Shown: positions 1 through 8,437 of the stretch, in pieces
How the letters are laid out: each line of letters begins with the position of its first letter
Numbering within the stretch: position 1 is the first letter of the stretch
Source: Paenibacillus selenitireducens
Lineage (GTDB): Bacteria > Bacillota > Bacilli > Paenibacillales > Paenibacillaceae
Reading direction: 5' to 3'
DNA: 64,000 bases
Assembly: GCF_002021565.1 (NCBI RefSeq)
Contig: NZ_MSZX01000012.1
Span: 124,027 to 188,026, forward strand
Made by a program: the position numbers and the translations under genes
Notes under the pieces: model-generated
What the model saw: only the letters and a program-made list of their open reading frames with translations
The model's database searches: none
Told to the model about the DNA's origin: nothing

Positions 1-1
1 C

Positions 2-1195
2 AAATACATCGAGCTCAAAGCAGCCGACTATGAAATTCAGAGTAAACATTATGAACGTCAACAGAATGAAATTGCGAAGATGGAAGATTTCATTCAGAAA
101 AACATTGTTCGTGCGACCACGACCAAACGGGCACAGAGCCGACGCAAAGCCCTAGAGAAAATAGAACGACTCGATAAGCCGTTAGGCGATTTGAAGAAGG
201 CATCCTTCACCTTCGAGGTGGAACAGACGACAGGAAAAGAAGTCCTTCAGGTGAATGACCTTTCCATGTCGTACCCGAATAAAGGCAGCTTATTCCAGCA
301 TGTCTCGCTTGATATGCGCCGGGGTGAGACGGTCGCACTGATCGGTCCGAACGGGATTGGCAAGTCCACCTTATTGAAAGCTCTGGTGGGTCAATTAGAA
401 CCTACGAACGGATCCATCTTCTGGGGAACGAATGTGAAGATCGGGTATTACGATCAGGAGCAGACAGGATTAAACCCGAATAACACGGTACTCGAGGAGC
501 TCTGGTCGAACTATTCACACCTAGAAGAGGCTCGCATCCGTACGGTGCTCGGAAATTTCCTGTTCAGTGGCGAAGACGTATTGAAAAAAGTCATGGCGCT
601 AAGCGGCGGGGAGAAAGCGCGAGTCTCTTTGGCGAAGCTCATGTTGAAGAAAGCCAACGTGCTCATCCTGGATGAGCCTACGAACCATTTGGACCTCTTT
701 AGTAAAGAAGTCCTCGAATCGGCCTTAATGGACTATGACGGCACATTGCTATTCATCTCACATGACCGATACTTCCTTAATAAAATGGCAGAGCGTATCG
801 TCGAACTGTCGCCCACAGGAACGCAACATTTCCTAGGAAATTACGATGACTATGTCGAAAAGAAACAAGAACTTGCCGAGATGCAAGCAGAAGCTTTATT
901 AATCGCAAGCAAAGATAGTGCTGCCAATACTGCGACAGATAAGACAACAAGTGCATCATCCTTCGAAGATAATAAGCAAGCAAAACGCGAAGAACGCAGC
1001 AGACAACGTCGTCAAGAACAGCTTGAGGCGGAAATCGCGCAGCTCGAAGAGGAAATCACGGAACTTGAGCACCAATTAACGCTTCCTGAAGTTTATCAAG
1101 ATTATGTGGTTGTACAGGAAACACAAGCGAAAATTGACGAGAAAAAAGCCCGTTTAACCCTAACTTATGAGCATTGGGAAGAGACCATGGCTTAG
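2..1195 (+). CDS. ABC-F family ATPase, YdiF-like (5' truncated by window edge)
   Basis: This is the C-terminal part of a soluble ABC-F protein, a family of duplicated ATPase proteins that act on the ribosome, some giving antibiotic protection. The reading frame is open from base 2, and the codons before the first ATG at 80 encode the charged linker that joins the two ATPase domains, so the gene starts outside the window. The second ATPase domain follows: Walker A GPNGIGKST, ABC signature LSGGEKAR, Walker B LILDEPTNHLD. A charged coiled-coil tail of about 100 residues ends the protein, as in YdiF-type members. No membrane segment is present. In Bacillus, ydiF lies beside the tsaE-tsaB-rimI-tsaD genes, which also occur here about 7 kb away. 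The family is certain; the exact subfamily is inferred. Confidence 0.93.
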   Translation, partial: KYIELKAADYEIQSKHYERQQNEIAKMEDFIQKNIVRATTTKRAQSRRKALEKIERLDKPLGDLKKASFTFEVEQTTGKEVLQVNDLSMSYPNKGSLFQHVSLDMRRGETVALIGPNGIGKSTLLKALVGQLEPTNGSIFWGTNVKIGYYDQEQTGLNPNNTVLEELWSNYSHLEEARIRTVLGNFLFSGEDVLKKVMALSGGEKARVSLAKLMLKKANVLILDEPTNHLDLFSKEVLESALMDYDGTLLFISHDRYFLNKMAERIVELSPTGTQHFLGNYDDYVEKKQELAEMQAEALLIASKDSAANTATDKTTSASSFEDNKQAKREERSRQRRQEQLEAEIAQLEEEITELEHQLTLPEVYQDYVVVQETQAKIDEKKARLTLTYEHWEETMA

Positions 1196-1215
1196 AAATC
1201 GAGTTGTGCACAGCA

Positions 1216-1464
1216 TTATCCACAGAAAAAGTGAATAACTTTATCCACCTTGCGGCCTAATTGGCCGCATTTTTTATTGATTTATCGGGTTTAAAAGGCC
1301 TATTTCCAGAATTATTCACTTTTTTGTCCACATTATCCACAATATCAACATGAAAAAGGTGAAAAAGCTATCCCCCATTTGCAAAAATCTCGCACCACTG
1401 GGCGCCGTCGTATTGAATCACTTATTCACAGTTTTGATCTAATATGTGGATAACTTTGTCCACA
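1216..1464. promoter_or_regulatory. Cluster of DnaA-box-like sites
   Basis: Perfect TTATCCACA 9-mers occur at 1216-1224 (+), 1333-1341 (+) and 1445-1453 (-). Close variants lie at 1230-1238 (-, TTATTCACT), 1241-1249 (TTATCCACC), 1312-1320 (TTATTCACT), 1324-1332 (TTGTCCACA), 1422-1430 (TTATTCACA) and 1456-1464 (TTGTCCACA). Nine sites in about 250 non-coding bases is far above expectation. No dnaA or dnaN is nearby, so this is not evidently oriC. A DnaA-titrating cluster like those near the origin of Bacillus subtilis is the likeliest role. I see no further feature in 1465-1630. Confidence 0.75.
1250..1277 (+). terminator. Terminator of the ABC-F gene
   Basis: A 7-bp GC-rich stem (TGCGGCC/GGCCGCA) with a 5-base loop is followed by a T-run. 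It lies about 55 bases after the ABC-F stop codon and inside the DnaA-box cluster. Confidence 0.85.
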
Positions 1465-1630
1465 AGGTCATAGGAGTAACTACTAATTCTAACTTTAACC
1501 CCTGTCTGTACATGAGAAAACCTCTATCGAGGCCTTTCAAAGATGAGCGACCGCGATTGGGTATAGGTCTTATCGCTAATAAGAAAGTCGTTTTCGAACG
1601 CCGAAAGCTAATACTTTCTTATGTAAGTCA

Positions 1631-1660
1631 AAAAAAGTCGAATCCTACGATTCGACTTTT
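1631..1660 (-). terminator. Terminator downstream of leuA (can act both ways)
   Basis: A GTCGAAT/ATTCGAC stem with a 6-base loop has an A-run on one side and a T-run on the other. It lies about 160 bases past the leuA stop codon. I see no gene or further site between 1661 and 1818. Confidence 0.7.
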
Positions 1661-1818
1661 CCCACTTTCAGCTCTTGAACCCATTCTCAATTCCAAGGAA
1701 TTCTTCATAATACTCGCATGCCAAGATGCATTGAATGACGATGACGAACCTGTGACTCGAGTTCTAGACCGTTGTCGTTGGTATTTCACCTATTGAAGGT
1801 CATGATCATCATTGTACC

Positions 1819-3417
1819 CTACTCTTCACGAGCTGCGGCTGTCTCCTCCTCTTGATCCATACCAGGATGCATTTCATAAACCGCTTGATTGCAAGCTGAA
1901 ATATAAGCTTGTGCGGAGGCTAACAGAATATCCTGATGCATGGAAGTACCTCGGTAGCTTTCCTCATTATGAATGATGGTCACGATCGCTTCACCATGAG
2001 CCCCTTCACCTGAGGAGAGCGAATGGATTTCCAAATCATCGAATTGTGCCGCAACAGGGATCGCTTGCTGGATACAATGGATGACCGCATCCAACGGCCC
2101 TGTGCCAATGCCGGAATAGGACTGCTCTGTGCCTTGATGTTCATCGCGAATCGTAACAGATGCCATATGCGCCCGTTGCGTTCCTGCTACCACCTGCAGA
2201 TCAACTAACGTATATGCCTCAAGCGGCTGACCTTGACGGACGGACTGACCCACGATGCGAAGCAATTGATCATCCGTGACAATTTTCTGTGCATCTGCCA
2301 CTTCTTTAAAGGCGTGGTATACCGTCTCCAGCTCTTGATCTTGCAGCGTGATACCAAATTGGGCAATCCGGTGCTTCAGTGCGTGGCGACCAGAATGTTT
2401 GCCTAGAATAATCATGCTGCGCGGGATCCCCAATTGCTCCGGATTCATGATTTCGTACGTGCTGCGATTCTTCAGCAATCCGTCTTGGTGGATTCCTGAT
2501 TCATGCTGGAATGCATTACGTCCGACGACAGGCTTGTTATAGGCAATCGGGAAATGCATCGCACGACTTACCATTTTGGATGTCTCATAGATATGTGCGG
2601 GTTGAATATTTGTACTTGCAGACAATGCCGATTTACGCGTCTCGATCGCCATGACCAATTCCTCCAAGGAACAGTTCCCCGTCCGTTCGCCAACACCATT
2701 CACCGTCACTTCAATCTGCGACGCGCCTGCTTGAATGGCAGCCAAACTATTCGCCACAGCCAAGCCAAGGTCGTTATGGCAATGTGCGCTGTACTCCACC
2801 GTATCTCCGCCTCTAGCACCTTCACGAACCCGACGGAACATGTTGCCGTATTCCTCTGGAAGAGCGTATCCTACCGTATCCGGCAAGTTAATAATGGATG
2901 CCCCTTCGCCAATGGCTGTCTCCACCATCTCAATCAAGAAATCCATATCGCTTCGTGTGGCATCCATACACGTGAATTCGATACGATCCACAAATTGCTT
3001 CGCGTACGCGACGACCTCACGAGTCATCTGAATGACTTCTGCACGTGTCTTGCGTAGTTGATATTGTAAGTGAATATCTGAAGAGGACAAGAAGACATGG
3101 ATACGTCGACGCGCCGCATCCTGCGTAGCACGAATGGCTGCATCAATGTCACCAAAGACTGCACGAGCAAAACCACAAATCTCAACTTCTTGGAACTGCT
3201 GTGAAATTTGCTTCACGGCTGTAAATTCACCAGGGCTCGAAATCGGAAAGCCAGGTTCAATCACGTCTACGCCTAGTTTCACCAATTGATTGGCAAGCAC
3301 CATTTTCTGTTCCAGCGTTAATGTCGCACCAGGTGCTTGCTCGCCATCTCTTAGCGTCGTATCAAAAATGTGGATTCCCCGAAAAGCATTTGTATTGTTA
3401 TTTGGGATGTGGATCAT
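1819..3417 (-). CDS. leuA: 2-isopropylmalate synthase
   Basis: The enzyme condenses acetyl-CoA with 2-oxoisovalerate, the first committed step of leucine synthesis. An HMGL-type TIM barrel opens with FDTTLRDGEQ near residue 18, carries the metal-binding HCHNDLG motif near residue 210 and the family segment NAFQHESGIHQDG. A LeuA regulatory domain fills roughly the last 130 residues. I start it at an ATG at 3417 (532 residues), placed after an AAGGAG site. Other ATGs lie at 3423 and 3426. An upstream extension of the frame is not credible because it would run through the T-box terminator. The gene stands alone, without leuBCD or ilv genes in the window. Two leucine T-boxes control it. The long C-terminal domain and the regulation favour LeuA over citramalate synthase. 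Confidence 0.95.
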   Translation of the reverse strand: MIHIPNNNTNAFRGIHIFDTTLRDGEQAPGATLTLEQKMVLANQLVKLGVDVIEPGFPISSPGEFTAVKQISQQFQEVEICGFARAVFGDIDAAIRATQDAARRRIHVFLSSSDIHLQYQLRKTRAEVIQMTREVVAYAKQFVDRIEFTCMDATRSDMDFLIEMVETAIGEGASIINLPDTVGYALPEEYGNMFRRVREGARGGDTVEYSAHCHNDLGLAVANSLAAIQAGASQIEVTVNGVGERTGNCSLEELVMAIETRKSALSASTNIQPAHIYETSKMVSRAMHFPIAYNKPVVGRNAFQHESGIHQDGLLKNRSTYEIMNPEQLGIPRSMIILGKHSGRHALKHRIAQFGITLQDQELETVYHAFKEVADAQKIVTDDQLLRIVGQSVRQGQPLEAYTLVDLQVVAGTQRAHMASVTIRDEHQGTEQSYSGIGTGPLDAVIHCIQQAIPVAAQFDDLEIHSLSSGEGAHGEAIVTIIHNEESYRGTSMHQDILLASAQAYISACNQAVYEMHPGMDQEEETAAAREE

Positions 3418-3452
3418 TATCATCATTCTCCTTATATTTTGAAATTGTGGAT

Positions 3453-3775
3453 ACAAAAAAAGCCTGCCATCTCTAATCAAGAGACGACAGGCCTAAACCG
3501 TCGCGGTACCACTCTCGTTGGCAAGGCGTCAACCCTACCCACTCCATGCTGTTGCCGCCAAAATAACGACTTCCAGCACATCCGTTCACGAGGATGAATC
3601 GTAACCGTGTAATGAATGCTGTTCTATAGCTTGTAGATACAGCTTCTTCCACCGTTCCGCTCCCGGACGAGTTCAGGCTCACGTTCGACTGCGTTGCACC
3701 CCCCCGCAGCTCTCTGATTTCCCGTGACAATCCTTACTACTTCCATTCATTGCGTTTATATTATTCAACTCACTT
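3453..3775 (-). promoter_or_regulatory. Leucine T-box riboswitch, leuA-proximal copy
   Basis: On the minus strand this holds the Stem I distal elements AGAGAGC and GGTGCAACGC, and a specifier region GAACTCGTCCGGGAGCGGAA. The T-box core GAGTGGTACCGCGA sits near 3501-3515. The attenuator hairpin GCCTGTCGTC/GATGGCAGGC with a T-run lies at 3455-3492. The aligned specifier triplet is CUC, a leucine codon, which fits leuA. Confidence 0.92.
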
Positions 3776-3789
3776 GCTTATGTCGGCAT

Positions 3790-4108
3790 ACAAAAAGCCT
3801 GCCATCTCTATATAAGAGACGACAGGCTGTAAAGTCCATCGCGGTACCACTCTTGTTGACGCCACTCGTAAATCTGACGTCCACCTCATGCCAACAAAAT
3901 GATGTCCGGACAATCATTTCGCCGCCACCCGATCACGGAGGTTATCCGTAATGATGTACTGCCTAAGCCGCAGCCCAAGTTCCACCATTCCGCTTCCAGG
4001 CGAGCTTCCGTTATCCCTTCGACTGCGTTGCACCGACCCGCAGCTCTCTGAACCCAGCTTAACGTACTACTCCTGTTCATTGCGTTTACAAATATTAGTT
4101 GATAATTG
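3790..4108 (-). promoter_or_regulatory. Leucine T-box riboswitch, promoter-proximal copy
   Basis: This second complete T-box lies upstream of the first. It has the same Stem I loop elements, a specifier region GAAGCTCGCCTGGAAGCGG (CUC by alignment with the other copy), the core GAGTGGTACCGCGA near 3839-3852 and its own terminator hairpin at 3792-3828. Transcription reaching leuA must pass both attenuators. Confidence 0.92.
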
Positions 4109-4114
4109 ATTGTT

Positions 4115-4143
4115 ATTATATTCCCCTGATTTTGGAATGTCAA
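4115..4143 (-). promoter_or_regulatory. Sigma-A promoter of the T-box/leuA transcript
   Basis: A perfect TTGACA (4138-4143) and a perfect TATAAT (4115-4120) on the minus strand are separated by 17 bases. The predicted leader to leuA is close to 690 bases long. Confidence 0.88.
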
Positions 4144-4183
4144 TACATCTTTTTTGGAATTGGAGGTTTCTCATCATCCGTTG

Positions 4184-4192
4184 TGATATAAT
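4184..4192 (+). promoter_or_regulatory. Extended -10 promoter of ccdC
   Basis: TGATATAAT is an extended -10 element (TGnTATAAT) about 50 bases before the ccdC start. No good -35 is visible, as is usual for this promoter type. It diverges from the leuA promoter. Confidence 0.6.
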
Positions 4193-4239
4193 ACACATTG
4201 CAACGAAAAAAACTACTTATCTACGATGAGGTGATTTCC

Positions 4240-4725
4240 TTGGCTGGTTCATGGTTATCTATGCATGGCCTTTCCATTTTCGCATCTATATTCGGCGGCT
4301 CAGCGGTCATCTTTCTCCGTCTGCGCGCCGCGAACAAACCAACTTCAATGAAAAAAATAATAATGCCGCCTGTTGGAATGGTCTCCGGGTTCCTGATGTT
4401 CGTCGTCCCTATATTCCGGGTTCCATGGAGTTGGGCACTATTATCGTTCCTAGTCGGGGCTGTTCTGTTCTCTTATCCCTTAATCAAAACATCACGATTC
4501 GAACATAAAGATAATCAAGTCTATCTGAAACGCTCGAATATGTTTATCGTTGTCATTGTCGGCCTTCTCGTGCTGCGTGTCATCCTTCATGACGTGCTCG
4601 AGCAATATATTACGGTTCCGCAAAGTGCCGGCCTGTTCTTCATCCTTGCCTTCGGCATGTTGCTGCCGTGGCGTCTAGCCATGCTCATGCAGTATCGCAA
4701 ACTACAATCATCGCATTCGGAATGA
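4240..4725 (+). CDS. ccdC: CcdC-family integral membrane protein
   Basis: A membrane protein of about 161 residues with four to five hydrophobic segments, matching the Bacillus CcdC/DUF1453 family in length and layout. It has a conserved-looking cytosolic stretch rich in basic residues (FLRLRAANKPTSMKK) and an IIMPPVGM segment that begins the second membrane span. CcdC genes sit in a cytochrome c biogenesis locus in Bacillus, but the biochemical role is not settled and no other cytochrome gene is present here. I chose a TTG start because GAGGTGA lies 5-8 bases ahead of it and the resulting length fits the family. A frame reaching back to 4198 has no ribosome site. The gene is convergent with the yvfU-like gene and shares a terminator with it. 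Confidence 0.78.
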   Translation: MAGSWLSMHGLSIFASIFGGSAVIFLRLRAANKPTSMKKIIMPPVGMVSGFLMFVVPIFRVPWSWALLSFLVGAVLFSYPLIKTSRFEHKDNQVYLKRSNMFIVVIVGLLVLRVILHDVLEQYITVPQSAGLFFILAFGMLLPWRLAMLMQYRKLQSSHSE

Positions 4726-4747
4726 CTTTATCATACTGTATTATCTG

Positions 4748-4780
4748 AAGAAACCCTCGCCATCCGCGAGGGTTTCTCTT
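4748..4780. terminator. Bidirectional terminator between ccdC and the response regulator
   Basis: An 11-bp stem GAAACCCTCGC/GCGAGGGTTTC with a 5-base loop lies between two convergent stop codons. The T-run is short on the plus side. Confidence 0.8.
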
Positions 4781-5384
4781 AATCCAGCCAACCTTTTTTA
4801 CGTGCAATCTCTATCGCTTCGATTCGCGTATTTGCTCCAAGCTTACTGATCGCTTCCGACATATAATTACGTACGGTTCCATAGGACAGGAATAGCTGAG
4901 CACCGATTTCTTGAAGAGTTAATCCCTGAGAAGCTAGCTTCATAACATCGCGCTCTCTAGGGGACAATGGACAGGGATTCTCCCATACCGCGAGGGACAA
5001 TTCCGCGTTGATCACACGTTTGCCATCATGAACCCGACGAATCGCATCCGATAATTCATCACTGTCTGTATCTTTGAGCATATAGCCATATACCCCAGCC
5101 TGCATCGCTCGCTGAAAATAGCCGGGGCGCGCAAACGTCGTCAGGATAATCACACGACAAGCTCCCCCGGAATGCTGAATCGCTTCGGCAACATCTAACC
5201 CTGTTTTTAACGGCATCTCAATGTCCAACACTGCGATATCGGGCTGAAATTGCTGAATTAATGATAACGCTTCTTCCCCATTTTCGGCCTCACCAACAAC
5301 TTCAATATCATCTTCCAACGATAGCAAGGTTGCCAATGCTCCCCGTAATAATCGTTGATCTTCTCCCAGAATAATTCGAATCAT
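4779..5384 (-). CDS. NarL/FixJ-type response regulator (YvfU/DesR-like)
   Basis: A cytosolic DNA-binding response regulator of 201 residues. The receiver domain has the acidic pocket E8-D9, the phosphoacceptor Asp54 in VLDIEMP and the switch Lys in YMLKD. A LuxR-type helix-turn-helix occupies residues 135-195 (LSPRERDVMKLASQG). Its start codon overlaps the kinase stop by 4 bases (ATGA), so the two are translationally coupled. Gene order ABC ATPase, permease, kinase, regulator equals yvfR-yvfS-yvfT-yvfU of Bacillus. The probable target is the promoter of its own operon, where an inverted repeat lies at 8319-8339. The stimulus is unknown; no fatty acid desaturase gene is adjacent, which argues against a plain DesKR role. 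Confidence 0.9.
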   Translation of the reverse strand: MIRIILGEDQRLLRGALATLLSLEDDIEVVGEAENGEEALSLIQQFQPDIAVLDIEMPLKTGLDVAEAIQHSGGACRVIILTTFARPGYFQRAMQAGVYGYMLKDTDSDELSDAIRRVHDGKRVINAELSLAVWENPCPLSPRERDVMKLASQGLTLQEIGAQLFLSYGTVRNYMSEAISKLGANTRIEAIEIARKKGWLD

Positions 5385-6559
5385 CCCATGGCACCTACTT
5401 TCTCATTGCGTATTACTCGAGGAATATGTACAGATACTTCCGTCCCTTTGCCTGACGATGATGAAAGCGACATACGACCGTCTACCAGGACAAGACGCTG
5501 CCGTAATCCAGCCATACCATTGCTGCTGTTATAGGCTTGATCCGGGTCTAATCCAATGCCGTCATCACTTACGGTTACACGGACTTCCCCTTCTTGAATC
5601 TCCAAAAGGACCATACAGCTTATTGCCCGGCTATGCCGTACCACGTTCGTTATCATCTCGCGAAAGCACATCGCTAGCACCGTCTCCTGAAGCGGTGTTA
5701 ACGGGAGCGGATTCTTCGCTAAAGCGTCTCCATCCAATCCATTGGAAGGCGAGCGATCCGAAACCGATTGGTATTCAAACTTAAGCTTAATTCCAGCAGT
5801 CGAGCATAAGGAAACGGCATGCTTATATTCGTCAGCAAAGTAGGCAACTTTCATCTCTGTAACTAGTTCACGCATTTGTTTCAGGGCGGCACGCGCCGTT
5901 TCGCGTATTTCACGAGCCTCTTGTATGGCTCTTTCAGGATTGCGTTCGACCAATTTCTCCACGACCTGCCCCTTTAATGCAATTAAAGATAACGTATGTC
6001 CCAAGGTATCATGTAGCTCACGTGCTATGCGCTGGCGTTCTTCCTGTTGCGCCGTTCGTTCTGCGGTTACTCCTCGCAGCCGCTCAGTCATCTGCTGAAA
6101 TTGTATCGAAGCCCGAATGATATACGGCAGAACACAGACGCCGAATACAGGCGTCAGCAATCCGAACCATAATTGGGGACCCGCTTCACCTATATAAGGA
6201 ACAACGATAGCCCCCATGCCTATGATGAACGCAATGGTCGTCGAGAGTAATATCGTCAACTTTTGTTTACTGAGCGGATGAGCGATCATAAACCCTGCAA
6301 AAGAATACATCGGGTGGAACACAGCCGCTAAAATCAAGAGTATACCCACCTGTGTCAATAGGATTTGTGGAGCCCATTTGGCATGATAGTAGAATTGGCG
6401 AAACAATATAACGAATAAGCCAAGCAGAACAAAACCAATCCACTGTGTTCGAGATGGCTCGTGAAGTAAAAAATACACTGGAATAAGTAGATTCGTGATC
6501 AAAAAATAGGGGGCGACTCCCTCTGATCTTGGAAACAGCCGCCATTTCTCTAGATTCAA
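5381..6559 (-). CDS. DesK-family sensor histidine kinase (YvfT-like)
   Basis: A membrane kinase of 392 residues. Residues 15-150 contain four to five hydrophobic segments and no large external sensor domain, so it probably senses the membrane or the neighbouring transporter. A HisKA_3 dimerisation domain follows, with the phosphoacceptor His183 in the box ARELHDTLGH. The ATPase region is HATPase_c-like, with the N-box EMITNVVRHS and the G-box VSDDGIGLD near 285-340. It starts at TTG immediately after the permease stop codon, with a weak ribosome site, consistent with coupling. It pairs with the regulator directly downstream. Confidence 0.9.
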   Translation of the reverse strand: MNLEKWRLFPRSEGVAPYFLITNLLIPVYFLLHEPSRTQWIGFVLLGLFVILFRQFYYHAKWAPQILLTQVGILLILAAVFHPMYSFAGFMIAHPLSKQKLTILLSTTIAFIIGMGAIVVPYIGEAGPQLWFGLLTPVFGVCVLPYIIRASIQFQQMTERLRGVTAERTAQQEERQRIARELHDTLGHTLSLIALKGQVVEKLVERNPERAIQEAREIRETARAALKQMRELVTEMKVAYFADEYKHAVSLCSTAGIKLKFEYQSVSDRSPSNGLDGDALAKNPLPLTPLQETVLAMCFREMITNVVRHSRAISCMVLLEIQEGEVRVTVSDDGIGLDPDQAYNSSNGMAGLRQRLVLVDGRMSLSSSSGKGTEVSVHIPRVIRNEKVGAMG

Positions 6560-7303
6560 TTACACCGCTTCCCGTCGATTAAAAATATACACTGATAGTA
6601 CCATACATCCGAGACCACAGCCTATCAATATCATGAAATCCATGCTAGCGGGCGTATTTCCAGCAACCATATTCCATGCGCCATTCGCGTATCGGTGTGA
6701 AGGAAGCCATTCTCCTATAGATTGCATCCATTGCGGCAGCGTGCTAAGCGGCATCCACAGCCCACCCATGATCGCAAGCCCCATTTGCAAGATATTCCCG
6801 ATCGCAATGGCCGTATTGGCATTCTTAAGTGTTCCTAACAAAGCTCCTAGAGCCAGAAAAGGCAGGCTGCCCATCCATAACCACAATCCACAAGAAATCC
6901 ACTGGCCCCCCGAAAGTTGTATATCATGTACAAGACCAGCGGATAGAAAAATAACAGAGATCACGATCAGTTGAATAACCATTTGTGCTACAAGCTTGCT
7001 TCCAAGCCAGACGGCTGGAGTTAGCGGAGTTAATCGCAGCAAACGTACCCATCCGTCTTGATGTTCGAAGGATAGACGTATACCGAATTGACTCACTGCG
7101 GTACCGATCAAACTGAATGCAGTCATGGACATCAGCGAGAATACGCCCCATGTCGTGGATTGAATGGACTTATCCGCTCCGTTTAAGCTCGTAAATAAGA
7201 AGTAGAATCCCAGCGGCATCGCGATTGAGAATAATAAGAAGAACGGGCTGCGTATGATTCGAAGGCTTTCCGCCTTGGTTTGGGCAATGAACATCTGTAA
7301 CAT
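6560..7303 (-). CDS. ABC-2 type exporter permease (YvfS-like)
   Basis: A 247-residue membrane protein with six hydrophobic segments in the usual ABC-2 permease layout and a family-like segment GLWMPLSTLPQWMQSIGEWLPSH (a stretch at residues 190-212 with conserved Pro and Trp). It has a good GGAGG site before the ATG and follows the ATPase gene by 13 bases. With that ATPase it should form a small-molecule or lipid exporter controlled by the kinase/regulator pair of the same operon. The substrate is not predictable from sequence. Confidence 0.88.
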   Translation of the reverse strand: MLQMFIAQTKAESLRIIRSPFFLLFSIAMPLGFYFLFTSLNGADKSIQSTTWGVFSLMSMTAFSLIGTAVSQFGIRLSFEHQDGWVRLLRLTPLTPAVWLGSKLVAQMVIQLIVISVIFLSAGLVHDIQLSGGQWISCGLWLWMGSLPFLALGALLGTLKNANTAIAIGNILQMGLAIMGGLWMPLSTLPQWMQSIGEWLPSHRYANGAWNMVAGNTPASMDFMILIGCGLGCMVLSVYIFNRREAV

Positions 7304-7316
7304 GATGAGATTCCTC

Positions 7317-8234
7317 CTAGGATAGACTATTTTTCGTCAGGGTAGATCGGTTCGTGTCCGTAAGACTACGAAAGGCATCTTCTAAGCTGGCTGACTGTAC
7401 ATCAATATCTGTAACTCCCCAATTGGACTGCATGAGGGTGAATAGCAATTGATCGGTCTCATGTGCGTGGAGACGAATTCGATCTCCATAACATTCTGCC
7501 TTCTCGACACCGGGCAGCTGGAGCCATTCATGTTCTTTCGGGGCATTCGCAGATCGAAAAGAAACCGTTCGAAGCGCTGCCTGTGCTTTTAACCTTTCAG
7601 GCGCCCCTTCTGCGACGACACATCCATTCGCAATTACCGCGATGTGATCCGCGACCGCATCTGCTTCCTCCAAGTAATGCGTGGTTAAGAGCACCGTACG
7701 ACCATCGCTTGCGAGCGCTCGAATCGTCTCCCAGAAGCGTCCGCGCGCCTCGACATCCATCCCTACCGTAGGCTCATCAAGCACGATAAGCTCCGGATTC
7801 CCTGCCAAGCTCTGCGCGAAAGCCAATCTGCGGCGCTGTCCTCCTGACAACGCCGAAGCTCTACGCTTCGCATCGGCATGAAGGCCTGATATATCGAACA
7901 ATCGCTCAAGCGACATCGGATTCCGATAATAACTGCGGAACAGTTGAAGCACTTCTCTGACCGTGAGCCCATCCGCTGCCCGCACATCTTGCATAAGCGC
8001 TCCGACACGTTGACGTAATTCTTTCGTACCAGAAGGTAATCCTAATACCCGAACTTCACCTGACGTCGGTCTCATCATCCCGAGCATCATGGATATCGTC
8101 GTGGTCTTGCCAGCGCCATTCGGTCCGAGTAATGCGGATATTCGACCTTGTTCGAATTGGAGGTTTATTTGATCAACGGCGCGGAAATCGCCGAATTGCT
8201 TCACGAGATTTATACATTCAATGGCTTTTGTCAT
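7317..8234 (-). CDS. ABC exporter ATPase (YvfR-like)
   Basis: A 305-residue nucleotide-binding subunit of an ABC-2 exporter. Walker A is GPNGAGKTTT near residue 38, the signature is LSGGQRRRL, Walker B is LIVLDEPTVGMD, and a His switch is present in TTHYLEEAD. About 80 C-terminal residues follow the ATPase core, as in CcmA/DrrA-type subunits. It is the first gene of the four-gene operon with permease, kinase and response regulator. A putative promoter and a palindrome lie in the 200 bases upstream. Confidence 0.92.
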   Translation of the reverse strand: MTKAIECINLVKQFGDFRAVDQINLQFEQGRISALLGPNGAGKTTTISMMLGMMRPTSGEVRVLGLPSGTKELRQRVGALMQDVRAADGLTVREVLQLFRSYYRNPMSLERLFDISGLHADAKRRASALSGGQRRRLAFAQSLAGNPELIVLDEPTVGMDVEARGRFWETIRALASDGRTVLLTTHYLEEADAVADHIAVIANGCVVAEGAPERLKAQAALRTVSFRSANAPKEHEWLQLPGVEKAECYGDRIRLHAHETDQLLFTLMQSNWGVTDIDVQSASLEDAFRSLTDTNRSTLTKNSLS

Positions 8235-8280
8235 CTTTTATCATCCTTCGCTATCGTGATCTTCGTTACTTGATGTCCTT

Positions 8281-8339
8281 ATTGTAGCGAAGAAGCCGTA
8301 TCCACAATTAGTGTAGGTTGTCATGAAGTGCATATGACA
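8281..8339 (-). promoter_or_regulatory. Promoter region and putative operator of the yvfRSTU-like operon
   Basis: On the minus strand a TACAAT -10 (8281-8286) has a poor, closely spaced -35 (TTGTGG, 15-base spacer). An inverted repeat TGTCAT-N9-ATGACA lies at 8319-8339, with a further TGTCA at 8341-8346. The repeat is centred about 50 bases upstream of the expected start, a usual position for a NarL/DesR-type activator. Confidence 0.45.
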
Positions 8340-8363
8340 TTTGTCAGAAAGAGTCACAGGGCA

Positions 8364-8392
8364 CAAAAAAAGAAGGACCCTGAGGCCCTTCT
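8364..8392 (-). terminator. Terminator of the tsaE-tsaD operon
   Basis: On the minus strand AGAAGG...CCTTCT stems with an inner CC/GG pair are followed by seven Ts, about 50 bases after the tsaD stop. Confidence 0.8.
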
Positions 8393-8437
8393 CTTCTTCA
8401 AACAACATATATCATTTTGAACTTGGTATGATTCAGA

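Noticed and set aside
1216-1464. Chromosomal origin
   Set aside because: The DnaA-box cluster is dense, but no dnaA, dnaN or clear AT-rich unwinding element is adjacent; titration or regulation is more likely.
1446-1796. Plus-strand open frame of 116 codons after the ABC-F gene
   Set aside because: It begins inside a DnaA-box-like site, has no ribosome site, runs through a terminator hairpin and gives a protein with no recognisable pattern.
3473-4143. Minus-strand frames of 85 codons in the leuA leader
   Set aside because: They lie entirely within the T-box RNA structures and have no ribosome site.
4779-6559. DesK/DesR fatty-acid desaturase control
   Set aside because: Kinase and regulator resemble DesKR, but no desaturase gene is near, and the gene order matches yvfRSTU.
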